Origin: Streptococcus parasanguinis
Lineage (GTDB): Bacteria > Bacillota > Bacilli > Lactobacillales > Streptococcaceae
Length of the DNA stretch: 64,000 bases
Assembly (NCBI RefSeq): GCF_023109675.1
Contig: NZ_JALDUR010000008.1
Coordinates: 10,804-74,803, forward strand
Reading direction: 5' to 3'
The notes beneath the pieces are model-generated. The model was given only the letters and a program-made list of their open reading frames with translations, was not told where the DNA came from and did no database searches. Below, piece after piece: positions 45,193-55,384 of the stretch; position 1 is the stretch's first letter, and every line of letters begins with the position of its first letter. Position numbers and translations under genes: made by a program.

Positions 45193-46047
45193 TTATTTGC
45201 CTGATAGTAATGATGAAATAACTCCGCCTAAAGTTCCTGATATTATATCTTTAATAAATTGTTGATTGAAAAATGAAGCATTCTCTTTAACAATTACAGT
45301 AAATTCAGACTCGCTATTTTTGTCAGTTGCAGCAAGTAAATCCTTTAAAATTTCGATAGATTGCTCAGATAGAACAGAAGCATTGTTAACAATCTGTTGA
45401 AGTTGTTTAGAAAGTTCCGACCACGGAAACTCAACATTCATATTAGATTTTTCTAAAATAGAATCTGTAACAATATTTGAGTTAACATTGTTGTCCCCAT
45501 TAAGTGTGACATTATTACCTGAACCAAAATCATTTCCAACTACATTATCATTACCTGATACAGTTGTTTGAGATACTTCCTTTTCATAGATATTTTTACT
45601 ATCATAATTCTCTATATTTTGATTTTTTATATCAATGTATATATTTTCCGCTTTATTACTAAAAGATTCCGTAATAATATTAAAAACAGTATCTCTAAAT
45701 TTAGCGTCTTCGAAATACAATAAATAATTTTGACTTGATCCCAAATTAAATACTATATAATATTTTGACTTCAAATGATTTTGGTGTTTATTATAAACGT
45801 ACCATGCATATAAACCAAATAATATTAATCCTAAAAATGGTGGGATCAATCCAATCATAAATAGAATTATCAGAATAAATATATCTCGTAGCGTGACTGG
45901 TGATTTAAATTCACTTTTACTTAACATGGATAAATTTGATATTTGAATACTATTATTTCTAGTGATAATTGCATTATTTTTTATTGTTAATCCATCAGTT
46001 TCAATCGTATATTTACTCTCAACGCTCTTTAATAACTCAGGTATCAT
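45193..46047 (-). CDS. AT-rich two-helix membrane protein with Asn/Gly repeat, unknown
   Basis: This 284-residue protein has a polar N-terminal part with short strands (about 10-50), two membrane helices (about 52-70 and 72-90), a soluble region (about 95-140), an Asn/Gly/Asp-rich stretch (VSGNDNVVGNDFGSGNNVTL) near residues 160-185 and a helical C-terminus. The N-terminal part plus paired helices resemble DUF6232, while the NDN-type stretch is like linkers seen in modular effector proteins; both are weak visual matches. It is clearly richer in A and T than its neighbours and stands in the purine locus, suggesting transfer. AAAGGGGGA precedes the ATG. Confidence 0.7.
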   Translation of the reverse strand: MIPELLKSVESKYTIETDGLTIKNNAIITRNNSIQISNLSMLSKSEFKSPVTLRDIFILIILFMIGLIPPFLGLILFGLYAWYVYNKHQNHLKSKYYIVFNLGSSQNYLLYFEDAKFRDTVFNIITESFSNKAENIYIDIKNQNIENYDSKNIYEKEVSQTTVSGNDNVVGNDFGSGNNVTLNGDNNVNSNIVTDSILEKSNMNVEFPWSELSKQLQQIVNNASVLSEQSIEILKDLLAATDKNSESEFTVIVKENASFFNQQFIKDIISGTLGGVISSLLSGK

Positions 46048-46102
46048 TATATTCCCCCTTTAAAGTGAATCTAAATTTAATAACACTGTTCATTTCAACA
46101 TC

Positions 46103-46792
46103 TTACTCTATACTCAACTCCGCCGCTTTCTCTGCGTGAATCACCGTTGTGTCATAGAGGGACAGGTCAGTGTCGAATTGTTTGACCAGGAGACCAATCT
46201 CGGTGCAACCCAAGATAACAGCTTCAGCGCCTGCTTTTTTCAAATCATCTATAACGGCAAGATAAGTCTGCTTTGAACTTTCTTTGATATCACCTAGACA
46301 GAGCTCGTCATAAATGATTCGATTGACCTCTGTAATTCCAGCTTGGTCTGGAATCAGCACTTCTAATCCAGACTCTATCAATTTCTCTTTGTAAAAATCT
46401 TGGGTCATGGTGTACTTAGTTCCTAGCAGACCGACTTTTTGAATACCATCAGCCAACAAGGCCTGAGCAGTTGCAACTGCAATATGCAAGACTGGAATTG
46501 TAATTTTTTCTTGTATTTGTGGGGCAACTTTATGCATGGTATTTGTGCAAATAACGATGAAATCTGCACCTGCTTGCTCCAAGCGCTTAGCAACATCTGC
46601 CAAAAGTTGACCGCTTTTCTCCCAGTCTCCTACTGCCTGATAATGCTCAACCTCTGCAAAATCAACACTGTAAAGCAGAATCTTAGCCGAATGCAAACCA
46701 CCCAGCTCTTTTTTGATGGTTTCGTTGATGATTTGGTAGTAAGATGTAGTACTTTCCCAACTCATACCGCCAATCAGACCGATAGTTTTCAT
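46103..46792 (-). CDS. Aspartate/glutamate racemase family protein
   Basis: This 229-residue protein has both catalytic cysteines of the family: FIVICTNTMHKV (near residue 84) and AVILGCTEIGLL (near residue 196). IGLIGGMSWESTTSYYQ is the usual N-terminus. It probably racemises aspartate or a related amino acid (RacD/YgeA type). It lies between two accessory pieces and has no obvious link with purines. The start at 46792 follows GAGGAGC. Confidence 0.9.
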   Translation of the reverse strand: MKTIGLIGGMSWESTTSYYQIINETIKKELGGLHSAKILLYSVDFAEVEHYQAVGDWEKSGQLLADVAKRLEQAGADFIVICTNTMHKVAPQIQEKITIPVLHIAVATAQALLADGIQKVGLLGTKYTMTQDFYKEKLIESGLEVLIPDQAGITEVNRIIYDELCLGDIKESSKQTYLAVIDDLKKAGAEAVILGCTEIGLLVKQFDTDLSLYDTTVIHAEKAAELSIE

Positions 46793-46799
46793 AGCTAAT

Positions 46800-47018
46800 T
46801 AAGCTCCTCTCTTCCAATAGACACAATAAGCAACATGATAAAATATAGAGATTAGTATCCAGTGGCAAATCATAGATAGCTAAATAGTTTTCTGGGTGCT
46901 GAGCTACTAGCTCTTCATACTTGTCTTTCACCTTTTCGTGATTGCCACTAGTATACAAGACCTAGACGACTGCTCCACAGTCTTATCTTGTTCAATAAAA
47001 CCATTGCACAACCAGAAT
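46800..47018 (-). pseudogene. Remnant of a small hypothetical gene
   Basis: Two frames on the minus strand appear to belong to one former protein: RVFWLCNGFIEQDKTVEQ (about 46960-47015) and YTSGNHEKVKDKYEELVAQH..NYLAIYDLPLDTNL (about 46840-46955). A frameshift lies between them near 46960, and the second runs out of frame into the racemase gene. No full start or stop context survives. Confidence 0.5.
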
Positions 47019-47021
47019 ACT

Positions 47022-47972
47022 CTAGACAGAAGCCCCCTTCATATTGGCTTCCAGAATAGGCATCTCAACACCCAACTCCAGACCTGTCAGATAGACACTT
47101 TGACAACAATAAAAGATGTCCTGTTTATCATTATGCAAGGTCATGATTTTTCGGGTTAGCTCATTTTTCGCAAACATAGCTTTCATGGCCTTCCCTGCAA
47201 TCCAAGCGGGAATTTTATAAGGCAAGAGTTCTGCTTTGTAAAGTTTCAAATTCACACCACGCGCTTCTACGACTTTCAAAGCCTCTCGAATGGCCTTGAT
47301 GGCTAATGATAATTCCGAAGAACTGTTCATCAAGTTCAAAGCCAATTTTTCTGGATTTTCTAGATTTCCCGAGCGTGCAGCTGTCGAGGTGACACCCGCA
47401 TTAATCGCCATGTGAATCCAAATCCACTCGACCATATCATGGGGAACCTCCCACTTCAAATCTGCTGAAATCAGCAAATCCGTCAAATCAGCATAATTGG
47501 GGATGTGTGCTTTTTTCTCCCCTTCTAACATTAAATGGTCGAACAAGACGCCATCCAAATGGTCCTTATTCATATGACCACCAGCTGTCGGAAATGCGAG
47601 AATATAGTCATACTCCCCTGCCCATTTCTCTACTTCCTCTCGCGTATTCCAGAAATTACAGAAGAAAACGAGAGTTCCTTTAATCTGATTTTCTCGCAAG
47701 GTTTCCACGGCTTCTTTTACAAAACCATGACGCACACTGATAAAAATAAAATCATATTCCGCATGAGCTTCCGCCACATGAACCGCATAGGTATCCTGTT
47801 TATTTTCACCTTTGGAAACATGACGGCCATCTAGCAAATCAACTGTCAAAACGTTTGGTGCTGTACTTTTCTTACTTTCTCTCAGCACGTGATCTACCTG
47901 ATGACCTGCTTTTTGAAAAGCATAGGCATAAATGGTCCCGATAACCCCAAGACCTAAAATTGCTATTCTCAC
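47022..47972 (-). CDS. Ketopantoate reductase family protein
   Basis: This 316-residue protein has an N-terminal Rossmann motif (MRIAILGLGVIGTIYAYAFQKAG) and a C-terminal helical domain (about 180-310), like ApbA/PanE 2-dehydropantoate reductases. The usual conserved lysine and following motif are not clearly seen (the loop reads WIWIHMAINAGVTSTAARSG), so the substrate may differ. Its start directly follows the purK stop, so it is probably cotranscribed with purine genes. Confidence 0.8.
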   Translation of the reverse strand: MRIAILGLGVIGTIYAYAFQKAGHQVDHVLRESKKSTAPNVLTVDLLDGRHVSKGENKQDTYAVHVAEAHAEYDFIFISVRHGFVKEAVETLRENQIKGTLVFFCNFWNTREEVEKWAGEYDYILAFPTAGGHMNKDHLDGVLFDHLMLEGEKKAHIPNYADLTDLLISADLKWEVPHDMVEWIWIHMAINAGVTSTAARSGNLENPEKLALNLMNSSSELSLAIKAIREALKVVEARGVNLKLYKAELLPYKIPAWIAGKAMKAMFAKNELTRKIMTLHNDKQDIFYCCQSVYLTGLELGVEMPILEANMKGASV

Positions 47973-49064
47973 CTAAAAATCAATCCCTTTCCCAAATTCC
48001 TCAACCTCATCCGGCACTTCACTAAACAAAGTCACGTGTCCCATTTTGCGGTTGTGCTTCGCTTCTATTTTACCATACATATGGAGGTGGGCGCTTGGAT
48101 TTTCTGTGACATATTTTTCAGCAGCCCCGACATGCTGGCCGAGCACGTTGAGCATGACGGCTGGCGCATGCAGGTGGATAGCTGGCAATGGTGCTCCCAG
48201 AACGCCGAGAATATGGGTATCAAACTGCGAGAAGTCGCAGGCTTCGATAGAATAGTGCCCAGAGTTGTGTGGGCGCGGAGCAATTTCATTGACAATGATG
48301 TCATCAGCGGTCGCAAACATTTCCACGCAAAGAGTTCCAGATAAGTTCAGTTGTTCAGCGATTCGCACTGCCATTGCTTTTGCTTTTTCTGCTAGACTTT
48401 CTGAAACGCGAGCTGGCACAATGGTCTTGGACAGGATGTTATTGCGATGGATATTTTCCTGAACGGGGAAAACCGTCACATCCTTGCCATTCCCTGATAC
48501 AATGACAGAAATTTCAAGGTCAAAGTTGACGAATTCTTCCAAAACGCAGTCTGCTGAGTCGGCTAGTGCACGGGCTTCTTCCAAGTCTGCTTCTGAGCGA
48601 ATGACTTTTTGTCCATGCCCATCGTAGCCACCAGTCGCAGTCTTAAGAACATAGTTTTTCGACAGGTCGATATCCGCCAAATCTTGGCTAGAAGTTACAA
48701 CCTTATAAGGCGCTACGGTAACTTGAGCCTTGTTTGAGAGGAAGTCCTTTTCAAAAATACGATTTTGAGAAATGCGGAGCAGATCTGTTCCTTGAGGGAG
48801 TTGTCCATCCTTAATGACAGCATCCAGACCGTCAGCATCGACATTTTCAAATTCATAAGTGAGGACATCACATCGCTCAGCCAACTGACGGAGAGCGTCC
48901 ACATCGTTATAAGGTGCCACGATGATTTCCGCCACACGAGAGGCTGGGCAATCCGCCGCAGGATCCAGCGCGATGACCTTGTCCCCCATGTAGATAGCAG
49001 AAATGGCCATCATCTGACCAAGCTGACCGCCACCGATAATTCCGATTGTTTTAGATGAGCTCAT
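47973..49064 (-). CDS. N5-carboxyaminoimidazole ribonucleotide synthase
   Basis: This 363-residue ATP-grasp enzyme has [20 protein letters not shown] at the start, [14 protein letters not shown] and [17 protein letters not shown] near residue 270. It converts AIR, bicarbonate and ATP to N5-CAIR, used by PurE. It overlaps purE by 14 bases. Confidence 0.97.
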   Translation of the reverse strand: MSSSKTIGIIGGGQLGQMMAISAIYMGDKVIALDPAADCPASRVAEIIVAPYNDVDALRQLAERCDVLTYEFENVDADGLDAVIKDGQLPQGTDLLRISQNRIFEKDFLSNKAQVTVAPYKVVTSSQDLADIDLSKNYVLKTATGGYDGHGQKVIRSEADLEEARALADSADCVLEEFVNFDLEISVIVSGNGKDVTVFPVQENIHRNNILSKTIVPARVSESLAEKAKAMAVRIAEQLNLSGTLCVEMFATADDIIVNEIAPRPHNSGHYSIEACDFSQFDTHILGVLGAPLPAIHLHAPAVMLNVLGQHVGAAEKYVTENPSAHLHMYGKIEAKHNRKMGHVTLFSEVPDEVEEFGKGIDF

Positions 49065-49539
49065 TTGTAGACTCCTCTGCGATTTTTCCTTGCTCTTCTG
49101 CGAAATCTGCCAATGCTGTCGCGATGGCCTGATCCTCTACTGACAGGAGACGGAGGGCAAAGAGGGCCGCATTGGTCGCACCTGCTTCACCAATAGCCAT
49201 TGTCGCAACAGGCACGCCACCCGGCATCTGTACGATAGAGTAGAGCGAGTCCACGCCACTAAGAGCACGTGATTTGACTGGTACACCAATGACTGGAAGG
49301 GTCGTTTTGGCAGCTACCATGCCTGGTAAATGGGCTGCGCCACCAGCACCTGCGATAATGACCTTGATGCCACGGCTACGAGCTTCTTCGGCATGTCTGA
49401 ACATGAGGTCTGGTGTACGGTGGGCAGAGACAACCTTCTTTTCGTAGGCTACACCGAAACGGTCTAGGACTTCGGCAGTTTTTTGCATGGTTGCCCAGTC
49501 GGATTTTGAGCCCATGATGATGGAAATAATTGGTTTCAT
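49051..49539 (-). CDS. N5-CAIR mutase
   Basis: This 162-residue class I PurE has the signature [27 protein letters not shown], and [17 protein letters not shown]. It moves the carboxyl group from N5-CAIR to CAIR. The ATG at 49539 (MKPIISIIM) follows GAGGAGAAAAT; the frame extends 12 codons upstream without support. It overlaps purK and lies 19 bases after the ATP-grasp gene. Confidence 0.97.
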   Translation of the reverse strand: MKPIISIIMGSKSDWATMQKTAEVLDRFGVAYEKKVVSAHRTPDLMFRHAEEARSRGIKVIIAGAGGAAHLPGMVAAKTTLPVIGVPVKSRALSGVDSLYSIVQMPGGVPVATMAIGEAGATNAALFALRLLSVEDQAIATALADFAEEQGKIAEESTNELI

Positions 49540-49558
49540 ATTTTCTCCTCTGAATAAA

Positions 49559-50752
49559 CTAATTCTTTTGCTCAATATTTTTTACAGTAGCTGATTCAAC
49601 ACTATAATGTTGAACAGTCTGATTAACCAGATTTTCAACGCTCTTAGGTTTTATCAATAAACGAAGTATAATTGTCACAAGAGGTATAATGCTCGGCAAA
49701 TCCTTCCATACAGGTGTCAACACTTCTTCACTATCACATCTTAAAAGCCAGTACTTTATTGTCTGCAATATTTTTCTTCTACTTTTCGTCTTCTCAGCTG
49801 TTCCAATAATCAAAGCCATCAGACTATGCGTCTCAACGCCTGCTTGACCAAGAATGACCTCAGATTTAGCGTAGCTATGACTGGCTAGTTCTATCATGAT
49901 TTTTGGAAAATTAACTCCTGCTTTATAAGCGTTAGCAGGCTCTACCATTCTAGGGTTACACTCTATATAGTAAAATTGATCTCCCCTACGTATAAAATCT
50001 AGGGTTAGGCAACCATGCCATTGTATATATTGTCCTAATTTTTCAACATGCTCTCTCGTTCTTTTAGATTCTATGCTTAATCTTGCCGCAGCCGAACCAC
50101 CCGCGCCAGAACCTACTTTTACGCTAGAATGTACTGCGAGTAATTCTCCATGATCAAACACTGCTTGAACCTGACCATAGTCTCCAACTATGTCTTGCTG
50201 AACCATCCATTCCTCATCACTCGCTGTTAATTTGCTCGTCACTTCAGCCAAATCTTTCTTACTTGAAATCTTATAAACCGAGCGACCGGCAGTACCATAA
50301 TCTGCTTTCAGCCAATAAGGATAGTCTAACAGTATAGAGTCTGCATCTTTCACGTACTCCCACTTAGGTGTGGGAAGTCCTAATAAATCCGCAGTTTCAG
50401 CAAAAGCAATCTTTCCAGCCAACATTTTAAACTGCTCTTTATCAGCAAGGGCGATTGGTAGCGATTGAGGCAAAAATTGTTTCCCATTTGCCAATAACCA
50501 GCCTTCTTCATGTGTTGGCAAAATGGCCTTGTAATTGGTTTTATGAAGCAACTGACTAACCTGTCTCAGATAATCTACAGGAAAACGATTCACATCAACT
50601 ATCGGAACTCTATGGGTTAGACGACTGAAGTATGCAATGGAAAATCTTCTAGGAGATAACACATCAATTTTATAGCTTTCTTTCAACAAAACTGTCAAAG
50701 TTTCTCGTGAGGTCAAGCTTGAACCTTCTAAAAATAGCAATCTATTTTTCAT
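49559..50752 (-). CDS. Orphan ATP-grasp ligase in the purine locus
   Basis: This 397-residue protein has an N-terminal Rossmann-like domain (about 1-110; [18 protein letters not shown]), a central ATP-grasp domain (about 110-300) with [31 protein letters not shown] and the metal-binding [20 protein letters not shown], and a hydrophobic C-terminal segment (about 350-370). It resembles CPSase-like carboxylate-amine ligases, not PurK, PurD or PurT. Substrate and product are unknown. It stands between purD and purE, is somewhat more AT-rich than both, and looks inserted. Confidence 0.85.
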   Translation of the reverse strand: MKNRLLFLEGSSLTSRETLTVLLKESYKIDVLSPRRFSIAYFSRLTHRVPIVDVNRFPVDYLRQVSQLLHKTNYKAILPTHEEGWLLANGKQFLPQSLPIALADKEQFKMLAGKIAFAETADLLGLPTPKWEYVKDADSILLDYPYWLKADYGTAGRSVYKISSKKDLAEVTSKLTASDEEWMVQQDIVGDYGQVQAVFDHGELLAVHSSVKVGSGAGGSAAARLSIESKRTREHVEKLGQYIQWHGCLTLDFIRRGDQFYYIECNPRMVEPANAYKAGVNFPKIMIELASHSYAKSEVILGQAGVETHSLMALIIGTAEKTKSRRKILQTIKYWLLRCDSEEVLTPVWKDLPSIIPLVTIILRLLIKPKSVENLVNQTVQHYSVESATVKNIEQKN

Positions 50753-50811
50753 TTTTCAAACACCTGAAGTCTATTTTTAAGTCTCACGGCTAAAAGTTTC
50801 ATAGATTTGAT

Positions 50812-52071
50812 TTACAAAGCCTTACCACCAATATCATGCCTATAAAAAAGACCTGTTGTGTCTTGTTTTTTTAGTTGGTCGTAGATTTTTTCCTGCGCAG
50901 CTGAGACAGTATCTGCTGTGGTGACCAGCATGTATACTCGACCGCCATTTGACAGCAGTGCTCTGCTATTTTCCGCAAACTTAGCCCCAGCATAGTAAGT
51001 GATGATGTCGCCCTCGGTCTTGGCTGGCAACTTGACACCTTTTTCATAGTCTAACGGGTAGCCCTTGGATGCGACAACCACACCAAGAGTCACACCCTTG
51101 GCCGTCCACGTAATGGCTGGTTCTTTACCTTCCAAAATATCTGTGATATTTTGCGCAAAATCAGATGTCAAACGAGGCAAGATAATCTGAGTTTCGGGAT
51201 CTCCAAAACGAGCATTGAACTCGATAACCTTAGGTCCATCAACTGTCAAGATAAGACCCGCGTAAAGGACACCAAGATACGGACGACCTTCTTTGATCAT
51301 CCCTTCAAGGACTGGCTTGACAATGGTGTCAACAGCTGTGTCAACCACGATCTGTGGCAAGTGAGGAACTGGCGCATAGGCACCCATCCCACCAGTGTTA
51401 GGGCCCTTGTCGCCGTCGTAAGCACGTTTGTGATCCTGAGCCGTTGGCATGATGTAGAACTTGTCCCCATTGACAAAGGCAAAGAGAGAGAACTCTTCTC
51501 CGTCAAGGAATTTCTCGATGACCACACGCGCACCTGAATCACCGAATTTATTGTCCAACAGCATCTCGTGAGCGGCTTCGACGGCTTGCTCAACCGTCTC
51601 CGCAACGACGACACCTTTTCCAAGGGCCAAGCCGTCTGCCTTAACGACGATTGGAGCACCTTTTTCTTCAATGTAGGCCTTGGCTTCCTCGAAGTCTGAA
51701 AATGTGCCATAGGCTGCTGTCGGAACGTCGTATTTGACCATGATTTCCTTTGCAAAATCCTTAGACCACTCAAGCTCAGCCGCAGCCTTGGTCGGACCAA
51801 AGGCTTTGAGTCCAGCCGCATTGAAATCATCCACGATACCAGCTGCAAGGGCATCATCTGGACCGATAAAGGTCCAAGCAATATCGTTCGCTTTTGCGAA
51901 GTCAATCAGCTTAGAATGTTCGGAAATTCCGATATTGATCAAATCCAGACCGTCTAATCGCATCCCGTCATTACCAGGAGCCACAAAAACCTGCTCAACG
52001 TCTTTAGACTCCAACAATTTCTTAGCAATCGCATGCTCACGACCGCCAGATCCAACAACCAAAAGTTTCAT
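50812..52071 (-). CDS. Phosphoribosylamine-glycine ligase
   Basis: This 419-residue ATP-grasp enzyme joins glycine to phosphoribosylamine to make GAR. MKLLVVGSGGREHAIAKKLL at the start, APIVVKADGLALGKGVVVAE, GPNTGGMGAYAPVP and EFNARFGDPETQ are diagnostic. It has its own upstream gap with a TATAAT at about 52102-52107 (minus strand), so it may be transcribed separately from purH, because the plus-strand hydrolase gene separates them. Confidence 0.97.
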   Translation of the reverse strand: MKLLVVGSGGREHAIAKKLLESKDVEQVFVAPGNDGMRLDGLDLINIGISEHSKLIDFAKANDIAWTFIGPDDALAAGIVDDFNAAGLKAFGPTKAAAELEWSKDFAKEIMVKYDVPTAAYGTFSDFEEAKAYIEEKGAPIVVKADGLALGKGVVVAETVEQAVEAAHEMLLDNKFGDSGARVVIEKFLDGEEFSLFAFVNGDKFYIMPTAQDHKRAYDGDKGPNTGGMGAYAPVPHLPQIVVDTAVDTIVKPVLEGMIKEGRPYLGVLYAGLILTVDGPKVIEFNARFGDPETQIILPRLTSDFAQNITDILEGKEPAITWTAKGVTLGVVVASKGYPLDYEKGVKLPAKTEGDIITYYAGAKFAENSRALLSNGGRVYMLVTTADTVSAAQEKIYDQLKKQDTTGLFYRHDIGGKAL

Positions 52072-52207
52072 CTCGAACCTCTTTTGCGAATTATTTTATT
52101 AAATTATATCATAATCGTTCGTTTTATTCTAATGATTTCAGCAAAAGTCTCCTATTTCCAGTAGAACCCAAACATTTTTTGCTATTTTCTCCTATTTCTC
52201 ATTTTTT

Positions 52208-52215
52208 TCCGAATA
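52208..52215 (+). promoter_or_regulatory. Com-box-like element of the CHAP hydrolase gene
   Basis: TCCGAATA after a long T-rich stretch differs at one position from the streptococcal late-competence (ComX/SigX) box TACGAATA. It lies 38 bases before the ATG in the correct orientation. No vegetative promoter of good quality was found in its place. Confidence 0.6.
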
Positions 52216-52253
52216 GTATAGGTGAGACCTACTAATTGACGAAAAGGAGTATT

Positions 52254-53273
52254 ATGCAAACAATCAAAAAATTTGTCGTGCTGACTTGTGCGACATGGGG
52301 GATGCAAGCCTCTATTGCCCATGCAGATCAAGCGACCAATGCTATCTATGCCGAAAAAGGGCAGCTGATGATTCATCTTGGAAACGTCCCGGATAAGTAT
52401 CAAAAGATCCAAGTTCCCGTCTGGTCTGACCAAAATGGCCAAGATGACCTGATTTGGTATCCTGTAGAACGCAGTGACAAGGGATTTGACCTACAAGTGC
52501 CATTGACCAATCATTCTGATCAAGCCGGACTTTATCATGTCCATGTCTATGGGGTGGAGGCAAATGAACAGCTAACCGGCCTTTACCCTCTCACGACCGG
52601 CGTCCAGCAAAAAGACCTGGCTTCCTCCCAACCCAAGATTACGATCACACCCATCTCCTCACAAGAATTTGAGGTAGACCTAAAGTTGTTCGAAGACGTT
52701 GACGAGATTGTCTTCCCCATCTGGTCTGAAGAAAATGGGCAAGATGATCTGGTCTGGTATCCAGCAAAGAAGGTCGCACCTGGACATTTCCAACTGCGCT
52801 TTCGAGCTCAAAAACACAAGGGAAGCGGGCTATTTCACCTACATGTCTATCAGAAAAGCCAGGGACAACTAAAAGGGCTATTCCCCACTACATTTCAAGT
52901 AGAAAAGGCAAAGCCAAAGCTCACTCCACTCGCGACACATCCGGGAAACACCTACCCCATTGGTGAGTGCACCTGGGGAGCCAAAGAATTAGCCCCTTGG
53001 GCCCACAACTGGTGGGGAAATGGCGGCATGTGGGCAGCTAGCGCACGCGCTGCGGGATTCCGGACAGGAGACACTCCAGAGGTCGGTGCCATCGCCTGTT
53101 GGGACAATGGGGGATATGGCCATGTTGCCTTGGTTACAGACGTCGAACATGACCAAAAAATTCAGATCCAAGAGGCGAACTACAACGGCCATCGCTATAT
53201 CGACAACTTCCGCGGTTGGTTCGATCCAACCAACCCCATCTGGGGAACCGTCACCTATATCTACCCAGATTAA
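52254..53273 (+). CDS. LytF-like secreted CHAP hydrolase with Bsp-like repeats
   Basis: This protein of about 339 residues has a signal peptide (about 1-24, AHA), two GBS-Bsp-like repeats (about 28-105 and 118-205, each with a [19 protein letters not shown] core), and a C-terminal CHAP amidase/peptidase domain (about 225-338) with the catalytic cysteine in [11 protein letters not shown] and histidine in [11 protein letters not shown]. This is the architecture of LytF, a competence-induced murein hydrolase of S. gordonii and relatives that lyses neighbouring cells, which has more repeats there. ATG at 52254 follows AAAAGGAG. It is the only plus-strand gene inside the purine locus. Confidence 0.88.
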   Translation: MQTIKKFVVLTCATWGMQASIAHADQATNAIYAEKGQLMIHLGNVPDKYQKIQVPVWSDQNGQDDLIWYPVERSDKGFDLQVPLTNHSDQAGLYHVHVYGVEANEQLTGLYPLTTGVQQKDLASSQPKITITPISSQEFEVDLKLFEDVDEIVFPIWSEENGQDDLVWYPAKKVAPGHFQLRFRAQKHKGSGLFHLHVYQKSQGQLKGLFPTTFQVEKAKPKLTPLATHPGNTYPIGECTWGAKELAPWAHNWWGNGGMWAASARAAGFRTGDTPEVGAIACWDNGGYGHVALVTDVEHDQKIQIQEANYNGHRYIDNFRGWFDPTNPIWGTVTYIYPD

Positions 53274-53290
53274 GGTCTTCTTAATCAGCA

Positions 53291-53326
53291 TAAAAGACAC
53301 TCATCGTTGAATGAGTGCCTTTTTTG
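53291..53326 (+). terminator. Terminator between the CHAP gene and purH
   Basis: CACTCAT, a six-base loop and ATGAGTG followed by CC and T6. On the minus strand the same stem may serve purH. Confidence 0.82.
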
Positions 53327-53327
53327 A

Positions 53328-54875
53328 TTAATGTCTAAAATGTCTCACGCCTGTAAAGATCATTGTCAAACCATGTTTATCAGCCGCTTCGATTGACTCT
53401 TGATCACGGACGGATCCACCCGGTTGGATGATCGCTTTAATCCCTGCTTTGGCGATTTCTTCCACATTATCCGCAAATGGGAAGAAGGCATCTGAAGCAA
53501 GAACAGCGCCGTCAAGACGGTCTTTAGCTTGGTCAATAGCGATGCGGACGGAAGCCACACGGTTAGTTTGACCTGGGCCAACACCAAGTGTCATGTGGTC
53601 GTTGGTCACGATAATACCATTTGATTTCACATACTTGATCGCTTTCCAAGCAAACTCAAGAGCTGTCGCTTCTGTCTCAGTTGGTTGGCGTTTGGTAACC
53701 ACTTGCCAGTCAGCGGGACTTTCTTTGACGACGTCTTGGTTTTGAACGAGGAGTCCACCGACAACACCTGTGTATTCTGCTTCTGCTTCACTGGCATCTT
53801 GAGCATCAAACGGTAGCTCAAGAATTCGCAAGTTTTTCTTCTTAGTAGTCAAGATTTCAAGCGCTTCATCTGTATAGCTTGGTGCAATGATGATTTCAAG
53901 GAAGACACCGTGCATTTTTTGAGCTGTCGCAGCGTCTACTTCACGGTTGAGAACCACGATTCCACCAAAGATGGATACTGGATCAGACTCATACGCATAG
54001 TCCCAAGCAGTCTCGATGTCATCTGCTTGACCGATCCCACATGGATTCATGTGTTTCAGAGCCACAACGGTTGGACGGTCTTTGAAATCACGGATGATCC
54101 GGATAGCGGCATCAGCGTCACGGATATTGTTGAAGGATAATTCTTTCCCGTTCAGCTGTTTAGCGGATGCAATGGAGTAATCCGTTGGCAAGGCCTTTTG
54201 GTAGAAGTCTGCGTCTTGTTGAGGGTTTTCCCCGTAACGCATGGCTTGCTTGAGATCATAAGTCAAAGTAAGTTTTTCAGGTTTACTTTCACCCACTTGA
54301 GCTGTGAAGTATTCTGCGATTAAAGCATCATAGGCTGCTGTGTGGCGGAAGACTTTTGCTGCCAGACGTTGGCGAGTTTCGTAAGAGGTTTCGCCGTTGG
54401 CTGCCAACTCGTCAAGAACAACAGCATAGTCAGAAGGGTCTACCACAACTGTTACGCTAGCATGGTTTTTAGCTGCTGATCGAAGCATTGATGGACCACC
54501 GATATCGATATTTTCAACTGCGTCAGCGTAAGTTACGTCTGGTTTGAGAATCGTTTCCTTGAACGGGTAAAGGTTGACCACAACAAGGTCGATCAACTCA
54601 ATCTTGTTATCCTTAGCAGCCTCCAGGTGGCTATCGAGATCACGACGAGCGAGGAGACCACCGTGGATATTTGGGTGGAGAGTCTTCACACGACCGTCCA
54701 TCATTTCTGGAAAACCAGTCACATCATCGATAGCAATGGTGTCTACTCCAGCATTATCAAGGGCAACTTTAGTCCCACCTGTCGAGATGATGTCCCAACC
54801 GAGTTTTTTGAGTTCTTGGGCAAATTCAACAATGCCCGCTTTGTCTGAAACACTAATTAGTGCGCGTTTAGTCAT
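53328..54875 (-). CDS. Bifunctional AICAR transformylase / IMP cyclohydrolase
   Basis: This 515-residue PurH carries the IMP cyclohydrolase domain at about 1-195 ([20 protein letters not shown] and GGLLARRD) and the transformylase domain at about 200-515 ([14 protein letters not shown] and [10 protein letters not shown]). It performs the last two steps to IMP. Two bases separate it from the GNAT gene upstream. Confidence 0.97.
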   Translation of the reverse strand: MTKRALISVSDKAGIVEFAQELKKLGWDIISTGGTKVALDNAGVDTIAIDDVTGFPEMMDGRVKTLHPNIHGGLLARRDLDSHLEAAKDNKIELIDLVVVNLYPFKETILKPDVTYADAVENIDIGGPSMLRSAAKNHASVTVVVDPSDYAVVLDELAANGETSYETRQRLAAKVFRHTAAYDALIAEYFTAQVGESKPEKLTLTYDLKQAMRYGENPQQDADFYQKALPTDYSIASAKQLNGKELSFNNIRDADAAIRIIRDFKDRPTVVALKHMNPCGIGQADDIETAWDYAYESDPVSIFGGIVVLNREVDAATAQKMHGVFLEIIIAPSYTDEALEILTTKKKNLRILELPFDAQDASEAEAEYTGVVGGLLVQNQDVVKESPADWQVVTKRQPTETEATALEFAWKAIKYVKSNGIIVTNDHMTLGVGPGQTNRVASVRIAIDQAKDRLDGAVLASDAFFPFADNVEEIAKAGIKAIIQPGGSVRDQESIEAADKHGLTMIFTGVRHFRH

Positions 54876-54876
54876 T

Positions 54877-55341
54877 CTATTCCTCTTTCTTTAGATCCAA
54901 CCGCATAGCGACTTCGTTATTTTCTTCTATAAATCCTGTTTCCTGAAAACCCAAACTAGTCAGCAGGTACTTCATTTTTTCATTTCCAACTACATAATCT
55001 GCGATAATATGATTGCAAGCTCTATCCATCTGAGCCTCTTTGATCAGAGCTTCCAAGGCTTTTCGTCCATAACCTTTTCCTTGGTACTGCTGGCCAATCA
55101 TTATCCGCCAGATAAAGTATTCTGCCTCATCCTTATCTATTTCCAACAGTAGAAAACCAACTACTAGCTCATTCCAATAGATTGCCATTGGAAACACATC
55201 CCCATTCTCTCGGTAGAGCCATGCGTCAGCTAAAGAACGCACATTGGGAGCTACAAAACGTGCTCGTTCATCAGCTTCAGATATTTTCAAATCCAGCACT
55301 GCCTGAAAACTGCTCTCATCTACTAATTTCAGATTAATCAT
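54877..55341 (-). CDS. GNAT acetyltransferase between purN and purH
   Basis: This protein of about 154 residues has the typical GNAT core [21 protein letters not shown] (acetyl-CoA-binding Q/RxxGxG/A) and a late [19 protein letters not shown] segment, resembling SpeG/PaiA-like N-acetyltransferases. The acceptor is unknown. The ATG at 55341 follows GGAGAAAA; the frame extends eight codons more. It is embedded in the purine transcript and ends two bases before purH. Confidence 0.85.
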   Translation of the reverse strand: MINLKLVDESSFQAVLDLKISEADERARFVAPNVRSLADAWLYRENGDVFPMAIYWNELVVGFLLLEIDKDEAEYFIWRIMIGQQYQGKGYGRKALEALIKEAQMDRACNHIIADYVVGNEKMKYLLTSLGFQETGFIEENNEVAMRLDLKKEE

Positions 55342-55384
55342 TTTTCTCCTACCAAGATTACACAATCAAAACTTGATTTCCTTC

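Noticed and set aside
44398..45204. 268-residue plus-strand frame
   Set aside because: It lies entirely antisense to purB, whose motifs are complete, and has no family features.
46683..46840. C-terminal part of a 91-residue minus-strand frame
   Set aside because: It runs out of frame through the racemase start region; only its N-terminal part looks like a former gene.
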